A stretch of 64,000 nt of DNA, from contig CM019214.1 in NCBI GenBank assembly GCA_009741485.1, positions 52,841,310 through 52,905,309 on the forward strand, read 5' to 3'. The position numbers were made by a program, and so were the translations under genes. Below, piece by piece: positions 15,597 to 28,157 of the stretch. Every line of letters starts with the position of its first letter. The stretch's first letter is position 1. The notes below the pieces were generated by a model that was not told the origin of the DNA, searched no databases, and saw only the letters and a program-made list of their open reading frames with translations. This stretch comes from Malurus cyaneus samueli (taxonomy: Eukaryota; Chordata; Aves; Passeriformes; Maluridae).

Positions 15597-15764
15597 TCAG
15601 GTTGGCAGGCCTAAAGTTCCTAAATTACCCAATTTTCTTTTAAACAAAGTCCAAACAGTCTGTGGTTTTTTCCAGTCCTTTGGAGCTTCTCCAGAGATCC
15701 AAGATTTTTGAGAAGGCTGCATTAGTAATTCACAGGCTTGTAAATACACCAGATGTAAATTGGC
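15597..15764 (-). mobile_element. Ancient CR1-type LINE fragment
   Basis: Read on the minus strand, the translation contains SGEAPKDWKK followed by a degenerate match to the segment that normally reads TPVFKKG and GNYRPVSLT in CR1/L3-like ORF2 proteins, at the start of the reverse transcriptase domain. An upstream stretch resembles the RELADVVAEPLS-type region. The reading has no other intact motif. It is a short, old, immobile scrap. Confidence 0.5.
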
Positions 15765-17660
15765 CAGACCTGATTGAAAGAAATACTTGTTGCTCGAACT
15801 TTTTTGATTAGTCTTGGAAGGGAAATTGGTCATTGTTCCCAACAGAATAATGTTTTGCTGAAGAGCAAAATGTTTATACTTTTCCTGAACTAACAAGCTT
15901 ACAAATTCCATCTAATAAAGAATCTGTACAATTTTTCACATTGTTCCAAATAAAATTAAATAATTTAATTTGTAAACATGCTGACTACTACTTTCTTTGT
16001 GTTCTTTTTCCTTACATTATTAAATTTATACAATGCAATTAGTATAGTATTTGGAATTTATAGCTTTTGATTTATACAGATTTTGATAGCTTTCTATTTC
16101 CATTTTAGAATTTATGTCTATGACTTTTTAATAGCTGCTATCTGGATCCTGTCCCAGGATGTACTGGATGACTAACTCCTGTTGATCTCAACAAAAGGTG
16201 TTGTCATTATGGGATGTTAATGAAAACTTAGACAAAAACAGTATTCTGTTTTTTACATTCAGGACTTTACAGTTATTTGCTGAACTGCAACCTAGGATTT
16301 AGAAATACTGTATTTTTAAAGGTAAATGTCTTGATCTGCTGCTAGTGTCAACTTATAGCATTATGTTATTTTATGTTTTGACTGTTTAATCTCTTACTAT
16401 CTATTGTGGTACATGTACAAAGAATATCTAGATGGATAACAGAGGAATATTTTCTCAGATCTTTCCTGGCACTCTTCCAACACATTTAAAAGTTGCTTCT
16501 TCATTAAATACTGCTATTCCTAAATTCCATTTACAGGGTCACCTGAGAACATTACTGATATGCATTTTGGAGTGTTACACAAGTGGTACACAGGTCACTC
16601 TTTCGTTATTACTTGGGCTTGCATTCACTGGAGTTGGTATTTCCTTTTTTTCCGAGACCTTGCTTCCAGTATGTATGAACTGGTATGGAAATTAAATGGG
16701 CAATGTGGAATTCAGCTGTGGTAAAGTCATGTGGCCAAGTAAGGGTGTCATTGGTGACAACCTCTCATTTCCTAGAGGCCGCACACTTTGCCTACCCACT
16801 CCACAAATCCATGGTGTGTGAAGGCTGATAGTGTCTGGATGAAAAACAAACACTTAATATTAAAAGGTTGTAGTAGTTTTTCTCTTGCTTTGTGTTCATC
16901 AGGTTGCTCTTCAAGAGAAGACCCTGTTGTAGCTTTAAACACAATCTTGGCTGTAATTCCCTCACTATAACACATACAGTCATGCTCTCCATTTTTGCCT
17001 TAACTATTTAATATTTATTCTCTTAACTAGCTCAATGTTCTGCCCTCTATTTCATTAGCAGCATTAAATTACAGGGAATAAGAGAAAGAAATGTTTCTTT
17101 AAATTAGCATTCTTAGACAATGTGAATTTATTTTTAATCTTAATTTTGATAGCAGCAAAGGGGAATAAAAGGGTCATTAGCTGAAATCAGCAAGTTGTTC
17201 CCTTTGTATGGAATACCAGAATAGGTTGTTCTGAGTAAGCTGGTTTCAGTAAAATAAAAACAACCCAGAACATTTCCTGCTGCCAGAACATCTCTCTTCT
17301 GGAACAGCAATTGCCAATAACTGAATGTTTTCCTCAAGATGAAGTATAGACCCCACAGACATTTCACAAACACAGCACAATAATTTCAGAATAGGAAAAT
17401 CATAAGAATCTCAGTAAAGACCACAAAGTATCTCAGAGCACTGTGTCACAAACCCGTTTTTAAGTATGTGGCAAAGCACTGTGCTTGTGAGTTTAACAAG
17501 GAATTGTATGCTGTAAATGTACAGAGGAAAGTTGGTATGCTGTGCTGATTTCCCTTCTCTAAGGAAAGGTCATGAGAAGAAATGCATTTTGAATGTTCTT
17601 CTGGTTTTTGTATGTGGAAAAAGCTACATAGTACTGATGTTTTTTATGTAAAAGGAAGAG
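15765..17660. other. Spacer, nothing recognised
   Basis: AT-rich sequence with short chance open frames on both strands (for example 16432-16695 plus and 17140-17373 minus). No domain, RNA gene or repeat was recognised. Confidence 0.5.
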
Positions 17661-17661
17661 C

Positions 17662-18835
17662 TTATGAGTTAGGATCCAAGGGCAGGCCAGTACAGGTGAC
17701 AGTGTTGTGGGTGTTTGCTACAGCCCACCTGAGCAGGAGGAGGAAATGGATGAAACCTTCCATAGAGAGCTGGAAGCAGCCCCAAAGTCATGGGCACTGG
17801 TTCTTGTGGGGGACTTTATTAACCCTGCTGTCTGCTGGAGAAGTTGCACAGACTGGAGAAGCTCCAAGAGTGCAGAAGGCTCCTGGATAGCGCTGATGAC
17901 AACTTGCTGCCACATGTAGTGGCAGATCCCACAAGGAATGGTGTGCTGCTTAACCTCCTATTAACAAACAGGTGAGGCCTTGATGGAGCTGGAAAGGTTG
18001 GGAGCAGCCTTGGCTGTTGTGACCATGAGATTGTGGAGCTCAGTTTTGTATAAGGAGAAAGCAGGGCAGCAAGATTGCAGCCATGGATTTAGGAGAGCTA
18101 ACTTCAGCCTCTTCAGGTATTTTCTTGGATGAATCCCATAGGAATGGGCCGTGGAGGGAATGTTGATACTTAAAGATCACTTCCTCCAGGCTCAAGAAGA
18201 ATGCATCCTGATGAGCAAGAAACTGGGCAAAGGGTGCAGGAGATCTGTGTGGATGACAGGGAACTCCTGTCATTACTCAACTGTAAGCAGGAAATACACA
18301 GGAGATGGAGGCAGGGTCAGGCCCCTTGGAGTGAACATAGAGAGGTTATCAGAGTATGTAGAAACAAGAAAAGGAAGGCCAAGTCCATCTGGGATTAAAT
18401 CCAGCCAAGGATGTTAAGGGCAACAAGAAAGGCTTTTTCAAATGCATCATTAACGAAAAGACAACTAAGAGTAATGTGGTTCTGTTACTAAATGGAGAGG
18501 GGACCCTGGTGACAGAGGATGCAGAGAAAGTGGTGTAACTGAACTCCTTCTTTGCATCCATCCTTACCAACTAGACCAGCCCTCAGGAGTCTCTGATCCA
18601 GGAAAGCAGGTAAAGGAATGTTGAAGAACTTCCCTGTGGTCAAGGAGGATGGGGTTAGGGAGCACCCAGAGCACCCAGACTGGAAATCCACAGTCTGTGG
18701 GCCGTGGCAGGATACATGCATGGGTGCTGAGAACATAGCAAGCACTCATGATCATCTTTGAAAGGTCATGACAATCAGGGGAGGTGCCTGAGGACTGGAA
18801 GAAAGCAAATGCCTCCCCAGTCTTCAAAAGGCTCT
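17662..18835 (+). mobile_element. CR1 LINE ORF2 fragment, endonuclease end to start of RT
   Basis: Translation in shifting plus-strand frames gives successive pieces of CR1 ORF2. YSPPEQEEEMDETFHRELEA, then ALVLVGDF of the endonuclease domain, lie at about 17715-17820. HFLQAQEECILMSKK is near 18180. KKGFFK and LVTEDAEKV lie at 18420-18535, and GEVPEDWKKAN plus PVFK at 18780-18830. The copy stops there, so the catalytic core of reverse transcriptase and the 3' end are missing. Several frameshifts and a stop codon break it. CR1 copies are usually truncated at the 5' end and keep the 3' end, so loss of the 3' part implies a later deletion or rearrangement. Confidence 0.85.
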
Positions 18836-21800
18836 CTTTTGGCATGGGACAGGAACAGAGAATGAACTTTGGACAGAGTCCAGAGGAGTTTCCACAGAAC
18901 ACCATCCTTTATCCTTTTTGCTGAACTCCAACTTTGGCTTGCATTGGCCTCCAGATAGGAAATGTGTGCAGACATGTTTATTCGGAAGCCTAGGTTAAAA
19001 ATACACTCTGGGTATAGGGGAAATTAGGCCCAAAATTAAAGAAAAGTGCTTTTGTGAAAAGTAGATTGCAAAGACTCCCCTGAACAGAATATGCTGCCAA
19101 AAGCATTAAGGCATGAAGGGTAACACAGAGGTATGCTGGAGCTTCAAGGCTGGGCATGGACAGAACGTACCTCTAAAACAGTCATGTTTTTAGAGCAGAT
19201 GTTAGTTCTGGCCTGTTGCTGTTGAAAATGCTGCTTCCAGGGCAGGGAAGGTAAATTGATTTAACCTAACAGTGTTCTAAGCCAGCCGTTCTGTGGTTAA
19301 GTGCTCTGCATGTGAGGCATATAAAAATGTTCTGGTGACACAGAGATGCTTGGCAAGAGCCAAATGTCTTTGTTCAGCTGAAGCAGTGGAGGTTGCCCTG
19401 GGTTTGTTGCTAAGTTAGAGCAATAGCAACTCCTGCTCTAGGCAAATGGCTTTCTAGAATTAGAAGCCATTACTGTCTGAAGTGATATATTTAGAAAATG
19501 TCTCTACATGAATAATTAGCTCATCCAGCAAAGCTGCAGCTACCTGATAGCACAATATTTTCCCCACTTTGGAGCATATTTTATGTATCTGAAACTTCTC
19601 AATGGTCATCACTGGTAGTTTATACCATTTGACAAATAAGTAGTAAATGAATGTGTTCTGATATATTGGAACAATCTGCATGCTTTCATTTTTTACAGCT
19701 CTTGCAAATATGGAATTGAGACCCTGAAGAGCTTTAGCTCTTTATGCTACTGAAAGCCACACTCAACAAATTTTTGCAAATTTCCAGTTTGAAGAACTGA
19801 TGGGTGATTATTCAAGTGTTTATGCAGAGAGAAAAAATATCTTCCCTTAGAGACAATATTTTGCTGCAGACTTTATTTCTCTCTTCTCTGTTTCATTTGC
19901 CTTTTCTCCAGCTCAAAAATGTCTATTTTAGATAATGTTTCATATGGTAGAACACCTTGGTGTAGTAGCTTGAAAAGGAACTGGACCTGTCTTTTGTCCT
20001 TTGTCAGTCAAATACCGCACTAAATTCTCATTTCCATAATGCATGTGGTTTCCCTTCACTTGTTGAAGAAATGGCTTTTTTTTTTTTTTTTTTTTTTTTG
20101 TATTACTGCTCTACAGTTGCTGGGGACCACGTATCATTCTGGATGTGTATGGCCCACTATCAGTTTTTGCAATTGAGTTAAAAATCTGTCCAATTGTATC
20201 ATAAGACAGGAATGGAAATAGTAGAGATGACTTACTTCACATATATTGCCTGAAAATTGTTATGAGCAACTGCAAGTAAATGGGAAAAGGATAGGTTGTT
20301 GATATTTCTAATTTAATCTTTGACATCTCAATGAGTCATTTTAAGATTAAAATTGTTTTCATTATACTTTCTGCATGAAAGACTGAAAGAATCTTTATTT
20401 TTAATAGAATGTATTCAGGAAAGTATTGACAAAAAATACTAGAGTAGTTTTAATATTTGTTTCTACATCATACATGCTGAGATGAGGCTTAAAAGCCCAC
20501 CTGAGAATTCACATTTGCCTCAGTGCTGTTAGTAAGAGCTGTAATTATCTGTATCATTTGAAAATACTTAAAATGAGACGCAGCCTAATTCTCAGTTATA
20601 GAACAATGTAGTACAACAAAAACATTATAATCTATTTTTTTCATTATAAGATGCGGGTGCATAACCAGGAAGAACACTAACACAATTATTTCTTTTTAAA
20701 TCTTTGCAGTATATAAACATTTACTGGAGCAGTGAAATCAGAATTTATTCTGACTTTATAACAGCACAACCCTTCTGTTGTATAGGTAGACAAAGAGCTT
20801 AGCTTTCTGGGATATTTCCATTCCCCGAGTTCTGTTTTCTCTCCTTTAATTGTCAGTAACATCACTACCCTGCAATCTTTGTGGGGACTTAGGGCTAGCC
20901 TAATTACCATCCTCTTCACTCTTGAGAGCCTTGGTGAAGCCAACATCTCCAGCAGAGTCCCTGGGGCCTTTCTGCTGCAGAAGGTAACTCATCCAAAAGC
21001 CCTGTGCCCCAGGGCAGCTTTTACCAACCCTGCTGCAGGGCTTAGCAGAGTCAGGAATGGTCCCAGCAGAGGCTGGACCTAGGCTGGGGTAGAAGGAGGC
21101 AAGGCTGGCAGTGACCTCAATAGGAGGTGTAGGGCTAAGAGGGACCAGAGTTTTCATGGAAGTTCCTAGCCCTAGGTTAAGGACATTGGGATTTTTGCTT
21201 GGATTTGTTTTATTTAAATATCAAAGCAACCACTGGCATCTTTCAATTTTTCATCTATCCACATCTTTTACAACTCTTTGGCTTCTTAAAGCTAAAATCT
21301 GATGGCTGAGGAGAAACTTCCAAATGTGTTGTGACAGGGAAGGGCGTGCTACCCTTTTTACCTTCTGAAATTTTAAGTACTCAACTGTTCAACTATATGT
21401 GTAGTTCAGGGGAAAAGCAAATGAAGAGAAATGTGAGCTGAAGAAGGAGCTTCTAGAAATAAGTGTGCCAGGTCAGGAAAAAGATTAATTTAGTCCAGTA
21501 TTGTCTGTCTCTAAGAGGGCAATAATGCGGTTTAGGCAAGAAATGGAGAAGGGAAGACTGCAGAGGCACACAAATGTGAAGTAAACATGTAATCCTATCT
21601 CCTATTCTCATTCTCAGATTGTAAATCAGTAGCTTTGCATCTAATAATGCTTGGTGGATTTCTAGTCCATGGACTTTAGGTTGTTACTTTTCAAACACCT
21701 GTGAACTCCTGTCATCTTTAGCATCCAGCAGCAGAGAATTCTAAGTCTTAGCTGTATCATGCTGAAGGGCTTCATTTTTGTTTTCAACCTGCCACATAAT

Positions 21801-23824
21801 TTTATTTGACAACAACTAGTTCTTGTCTAGGAAAGGAATCATTCCTCATTCACCTTTTCCCTGATGTGGTTATTTTTCAGCCCTCTGTCATATTGTCCCC
21901 CTATGCTATCACTTTCCCAGAGTAAAGAGTCCCTGTCTGTTGGTCATTCCTCGTGATTCCCTGCCTCTGGTCAGTCTTACATTATTTTCTTTTTCACTGT
22001 GGTTTCTCTTTGAGGCTCATAGAGCTCACAAATGTAGTTAAACTGATTTCTTCATACACACTCCTGCAAGTGAGGAGCTGAACCGGATCATACCCAAAGT
22101 CTTTTTACTGTCCTGTCTCAGAGTATCCATCTAGCAGGCATTTAGGGAAGCATATGAGACCAGACAATTCTTCAAAAGGATTTGCACTTTAAACCTCAAG
22201 TTCATGCACTCCAAGCTGTTTTTCGTACCCTTGTCAAATAGTGTAATATTTAGACTTGTCCAAAGACAGTTTTTAAACCTTCCAATTCCCAGCTTTGACC
22301 CCAACTGTCCAGTAATAAACCAAAAAGATGGCTCAGTTTGCTGATTCCAAGTTCTGTTGTGAATGTCAAGAAGAAGAGCTTTCCCTGTTAAGAGAGACTG
22401 CATTTTATTAGGAAAAGTTTTGAAAAGTAGATAAGCCCAGAATATTCAGTCACAGCTATTCATTGCAAGGACAAAATGTTTACATTCACCCTGAAAAGTA
22501 ATTTCCTGGGGAAAAAAACTCACTTTGAAATCTGAAGCTAGCTCCGCTCCAAATTCTTTCTGCAGTAACAAATAAATACAGAATGCTGCAAAATGCAGTT
22601 AACATAACAGATCGTGAACAGCTGACTGCATTTGATACTTGCTGAAGCCTGGTTTCATGCAAAACTCTGGTGTTGGCAAACTGACAGCTGCCCACCTTGT
22701 GTAGCCTTTCCAATAAACTCAAAAACCTTCACTGAGTAACATTTTGGCCATCTAAGAAACTGACCATATATACATTTAACGACTATATAAAGGAATGAAT
22801 CGCTTAAAATGCAATTAAAAACTGCTGCTTCAGCATGGATCTTTTAAGTCAGTTGGAAATAATTAACTTCAGGATGATTTATTGAAGAGATTAATCTTTC
22901 ACTTAGAGCTGGAATAATCTACACGAATTCTTCTGAAAAATATTACCCTCTACAGTTTTAATGGTTATAAGATGAGCCAAGATAGCGTTACTTGCTTTTG
23001 CTATCACCGAACAGATGTTCACCTCAGTACCTGTTTGTGTATGTAATTTATTTTCACTGACACATACCTAATTAAGTAGTATCATATTTGGAACATTATC
23101 TTTCTTGATGCGAGGATTTTATAAAAGGCTGAAGAATCCCATGGATCAGGTCTTTCCCATTTATGCAGTACACACCAACATACTACTCAATCATAAATTG
23201 TTTATTTTCAAATTTCCCACTGAAATCATTAAGCCACAGGAAGTTAAGTGCAAACATAAGGTCCCATTGATTTCTGATGAACAAAGGTAATGTCTGCAAT
23301 CCATAGATACTGCAGGCATAATAGTCTTATTTCTCTGGGAAACACATATTTGTGGATTTAATTGGATGTCTATATAATAATAAATTTGAATCCACGTAAC
23401 ATGAAGTGTGGTCTTTGCATCACTTTTTGACTTCAGAATTTTTGAGAAATGAGTAGGCCCAACTTGGCTATAGAAAACAGTTACTTTGTACATCTACCCT
23501 GAAAAAAAACCCTCAGTATTTCTCTGTATTTGTTTCTCCTCTCTTTCAGTGGGTTCACCCCTGCACAGTTAACTCCCAATTTGTCTTAGAAAAACAGACT
23601 GTGTTGCTCACATCTCTGACCTTTTTTGAGTCTCAGTCTGACAGTCTGAGAAAAATCCTTAGATTGTTGAAAGTGTATTCATCTCCAGTTCTTCCTAGAA
23701 ACAGATTTAGCCTTATAAATAATAAGCTAAAATCAACATAGCTTGGAAGGAACCAAGCATTACGTTTCCTAGACAATTCTTTTGAGGAATCAAATTGTTT
23801 CATATTGTTTGATTTCATGTTCCT
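18836..23824. other. Spacer, nothing coding recognised
   Basis: AT-rich spacer. It contains a run of 24 T at 20076-20099. The stretch at about 22740-23010 is dense in ATTA-type motifs, with a CTATATAAAGG at 22783-22793, and is a weak enhancer or promoter candidate. Open frames are short and have no domain. Confidence 0.5.
20076..20099. repeat. Poly(T) tract, 24 T
   Basis: Uninterrupted homopolymer in spacer. On the minus strand it would be a poly(A), but the sequence on its 5' side in that orientation (above 20100) shows no gene-like content. Confidence 0.9.
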
Positions 23825-24000
23825 ATTATCAGCCTCCTTGTATTTCATTCCCAGTGTTCACAAAGGATAGCAAGCTGAGGCAGACAGGCTAGTTGCAGAA
23901 AAATACCATCACCATTATCAGCCTTCTTGCATTTTGTTCCCAGTGTACAGGAAGGACAGCAAACTAAGGCAGACAAGCTAGTTGCAGAAAAATGCCATCA
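23825..24000 (+). repeat. 89-bp tandem duplication, two copies
   Basis: The unit at 23825-23913 recurs at 23914-24000. Both contain ATTATCAGCC, CTTG, then AGGCAGACA, then CTAGTTGCAGAAAAAT and CCATCA. The copies differ at about 15% of positions by eye, mostly transitions, so the duplication is old. No coding potential is evident. Confidence 0.85.
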
Positions 24001-27000
24001 GTTATGCATGGCAGCCACTGGAGCTTTAGGAACCCTGTGTTTCCCTCCCATGTCACGCATATGTCTCACATAACACGTCAGATAAATATCTTCACCACAG
24101 CTGATATCTTTGCTTAAGATAGCAAGAGGGAATTTCTGGAGCGCCAGCTAGCAAGATGCCTTCCTGAATGGTCCCTTGTTGTTGCACTTATTAATATTCA
24201 GCATCTTCTGTCAGAGATGTAAAAAAGGACTTTGAGCCTTTCTGTTATTAGAAGCAGGCATGACAAGTGATAGCAAAATGATTGCATGAATTAACCAGAA
24301 TAGCTTTCTGCTGGGGTGAAGCTAAGCTTGCTACACACTGTGATGCATGTGTTTTTAAGCTTATTTTGCTTGCTCTATTACATTAGCACTGCTACCGTTT
24401 TATCTTTGCCACCCCACCACTTCCTTTTGCTTGCAATGCATTTCATCACTTGCCAGACTGTGTCTGATTTCTTACTGGCCCCAAAATCTGGGCAATTGGC
24501 ACATCCAGAGCTTGATGGCAGGGCAGCAGCTGGGCAACTTGCAGTGCATGCTCTAACTTGGGTAATTTGAGTCTGTGTGCAAACAACTTCCAGTTCAATA
24601 ATCCTACTTTTTATTAGAACTTGTTTTCTCTCTTTGCCAGCCGGTAAGGCCTGGCTGACGCAGGAAGGAGAAATTTTGCGGTAATGAGATTTCAAAAGAC
24701 AAGTTAAATTTGTTCCTGCAGAAAAGGAAGGACATGAGAAGTAGGAAGTGCTGAGTACAAATAGGATTATGAGAAGTTTACAGGCTCTAACAAGATCTTC
24801 TGACACGAGAAGGGCCACCTTTGCACAACTCCCAACTCCAGGCTCTCACAGAGAACTAGCATGTGACAAAGGACATCTCCATGTGTGTCCGTCTTTTTCT
24901 GCAAGAAGCTGTTTGTCTCAGACGGTTGTAAAAGCCTGGAATGGAAAATTCCACCCCCAATTTAGTTACTCTAAGAGATCATTATGGTTTCTGCTCTTGG
25001 CAAGTCCAGCCATCTCAGTTTCTGGAACTGTAAGATCCATGAACAAGGACTTTGTTTTCAGTACTATCGATGGCTTTTGTGTTAACTATGGACCTGTAGC
25101 TTTTGAAGTTCCCTCTCATTTCCCCATCTACCTCCAGAAAATTATTTTTAATCTGGGGAAGCCAGTTTTCCTGCGTTTCCTCATTTGTCAGTACAGTAAA
25201 ACTGCTTCTGTCTTGGGTAGCATTCCCTTAGCTCCTGAGGGTTTGGACTCTATTGAGGACACAGAAAGAAAGGATTTAAAACATGTACTCAATGTGTGTT
25301 ATAGGTTACTGAGAATGCCTGTTTTTTTTTCTCTGCTTGTCAAACAAACAACATATTAATAACACCTAAAAAATGACTTTATGTGCCCTGTTACTTAAAG
25401 TCATTGGAGATATGTAAGGTGCAATGACAGGAGATCCACAAGATTCCAAAACCAGAAGAAACATTGGTTACTAGATAGTCCAGGTTACCACATATCAGAT
25501 AATTTCTGCATCAAATAACTAATTTTAAGGTGCAGATTAAAAGCTTTAAACTCATAGAACATTTAAAGAAATGGAAATGCTTAAATATTTAATTGATTAA
25601 ATAAACAGCTTATGCATAATATAGCAAAAAAATGTGCTCTCAGGTCAATAGTTGATTTGAAGTTCCTGTTGCACTCTACATTATTGGTTTTTACCTTGGT
25701 AAGTACTTTCCGGCAGAAGTTAGGTCTTTTAATTGTTTCATAGATTTTGTAGATGGTTCCAGAGGGTCAATAACTTTTTTTTTGTGGACTGGAAAATATT
25801 TATTTCTTCTCTTCAATGTCACTAACTTGCACTCATCCTTCCTATGTTACAGGTATTATACTTCACTTCTGACCTCTCTACTGTCAGCCTTAAAATTGGT
25901 ACCATCACTGTCCTCCAGCTTAATATTCCAGTATTGATATGCATAACTCAAAAAATAATTTTATCTTTTCCAGTACTGCATTGTGACTGATCCAGGGTCT
26001 TGTGAGTAATCTGTGTCAGGAACAGGAAACCAACTCCATTTCCTTAATGGCAGTTGGCGTTTTACTCACTACAGAATCACTGGAAAATAAATTACAGCAT
26101 AATCTGAAGTCTGGGGAAGCTTTCTAGTGACTCTCAGGGGCTTTAAAGCCAGGAGTTACTTCATTTTTGGCATTACATCTGTATAGTTGAGTTGAGGCCA
26201 AGCGTTGCTTTTTCACTACAGAAGCTGCCTCAGGGCACGGTGGTTGTTTATCAGCTCTTTGCTCGTGTGCTCTAGCCCTGCTAACTTCTCAGTTGTCTTG
26301 CTTTTTTTGTGCTATAGCACTAACACAAAGCTTTGGGAGCTTACTAGGAAAGTTTAATGTGTCTTTTACATGCAGATGGGGGAAGAAATGAGAAGTTTTG
26401 CAAAACCTGTTTTTAACAAGGGAAAGGTAATTATTTCACTTTCATTGCTGCTTTCCTACAGATGTCCCCAGTAGCAAGAAAGTTTTAAATGAAGTAATGG
26501 AGCATTATTTTGTTACACAATGGTTTTACCTTGTTGTTTCCATTTTCTGTCAGACACTTTTCCCAAATTCTGCTATACCAAAGAAAGGGTGGCTACATTT
26601 ATGTAGCTCCAGCGCCTGAGTCTTCACCCTGATTGCCTTGTGAGTCCCTCAATCTCTTTCTCTCTTTACATAAACAAATAATTAAATAAATAATTCTTAA
26701 TAATATATTAATTTCTTTCCTAGATGTAGGTAAATGTTGGGTGCTTTTGAAGACCTCCAGAGGGGCATCTACTAAAATGACTTTTTAAATTTCTTAGTGT
26801 CAATCTGTAAGTGCTTACTTTTGGTGAATGGGAGCTTAGGTTTAGGTTTGGATATGTTCAAAAGCACCTTCTTCCCTCCATTGCTGTCTTCTTTACTTAA
26901 GGAAGATTGATCCAACAGGTAGTTCCTTACCCATTAGCCACAACCAAATCCCTAAATCCCACATAAAACAAAGGCAAAATTCTAGGCATGTGGGATAGCT

Positions 27001-28117
27001 CCTCTATTTTTCTATCTCTATTTACACATACTTTTGACTCTCTGTAATAAAATCTCCTCAGCATGTCAAACGTCTCTTACTACTGTTTCTGTTCATGCAA
27101 AATTTCATTTTTCTCAGGCTGTAAGACCAGATCAGGCACCAAAGACTCAAGTAATGCTGTAGAATATAAAATCAAACCTTTCTCATACACTGGAGATGGA
27201 ACTCTGAGACAAGCATACAATTGTCAGAAAGAATGAAAGAAAATGTTTGATGGTATAATTTTTAATAATAACCAGACAGCAATGTTCTCTAATGGTACAT
27301 CACCTGAGGGTAACCATCCCTGTGGAGTGTAAAATTATTGCTTTATTCCATACTGCGGGTACTACCTGTGTACTGAATGCTTTTGTTATCTGTGGTATTA
27401 GAAAATTGTTTTGGGAACACTGAGGTTTTTAGTGAATATTTTATGTCTTTTTTTAAAAAGGAAAATGTACAAACTGTATCTTAAACATGACATCTCTACC
27501 CCTGCTAGGCTTTGGGCCTGTTGCCTCACCTCAAGCCAAACTGGAAGAAAAGAAGGAATTCCAAAGAGAGTTATGTTACCACCCTTGTAATGAATGCTGG
27601 TGCTTGGGCAGAAAGGAGGCACAGGATGATGGCCCAGCGAGGAGATAGTGAAAGATCTGCCTGAGGACATGCATTTGTCCAGGAGATCAACAGCATTGCT
27701 GCCTCTTGTTTTTATGGGGTCCATTAGGGGAGAACGTGGGAGCAAGACTCCATTTCTAATAGATCTGGGCTTTGTTTGATTTTCTACTTGTAGAACAACT
27801 ATGCTTTTTACGCTGTCTTGTAAAATATGTGTGATTCTGAGTATAGGAACAGAAGGATCAATTTGATCCTTATTTTTTGATAGGAAAGTGTTTTTGACGT
27901 TACACCTGTGCAAAGGAAAGCTGCCATTATAGTCTGCCTGCTCACTGCTCTGCCTCCTTTCCTGTGTTTGGCTGTGTTATCTATCAGCTGTTACTCTGTA
28001 TGCTTCTTATGGCTTTTTCAGGCAGTTCTGCTATCTCTGGATAGATAGCCACACATTGCTCTTAAACGTTCTACTCTTGGCCTTAAAAGACTTTATTTTG
28101 CTGTGCTTAAGCCATTA

Positions 28118-28119
<2 letters not shown>
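24001..28119. other. Spacer with two moderately long open frames of no known family
   Basis: The longest open frames are 24748-25359 (plus, 203 codons) and 27398-27913 (minus, 171 codons). Neither has a recognisable domain, signal peptide or biased composition. In several tens of kilobases of spacer, frames of this size arise by chance, so I do not call genes. An AT-rich patch lies at 26665-26715. Confidence 0.5.

Positions 28120-28155
<36 letters not shown>
28120..28155 (+). repeat. Poly(A) tract, 36 A, preceded by AATAAA
   Basis: A run of 36 A follows directly after ATTAAT, so AATAAA overlaps its start. This could be the tail of a retroposed transcript, but the 200 bases upstream match no gene or LINE that I recognise. 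A simple homopolymer is the more likely reading. Confidence 0.85.

Positions 28156-28157
<2 letters not shown>

Noticed and set aside
24748..25359. 203-codon open frame as a gene
   Set aside because: No domain, no homologous family recalled, no splice or promoter context. This length is expected by chance in this much spacer.
27398..27913. 171-codon minus-strand open frame as a gene
   Set aside because: No recognisable domain and ordinary spacer composition.
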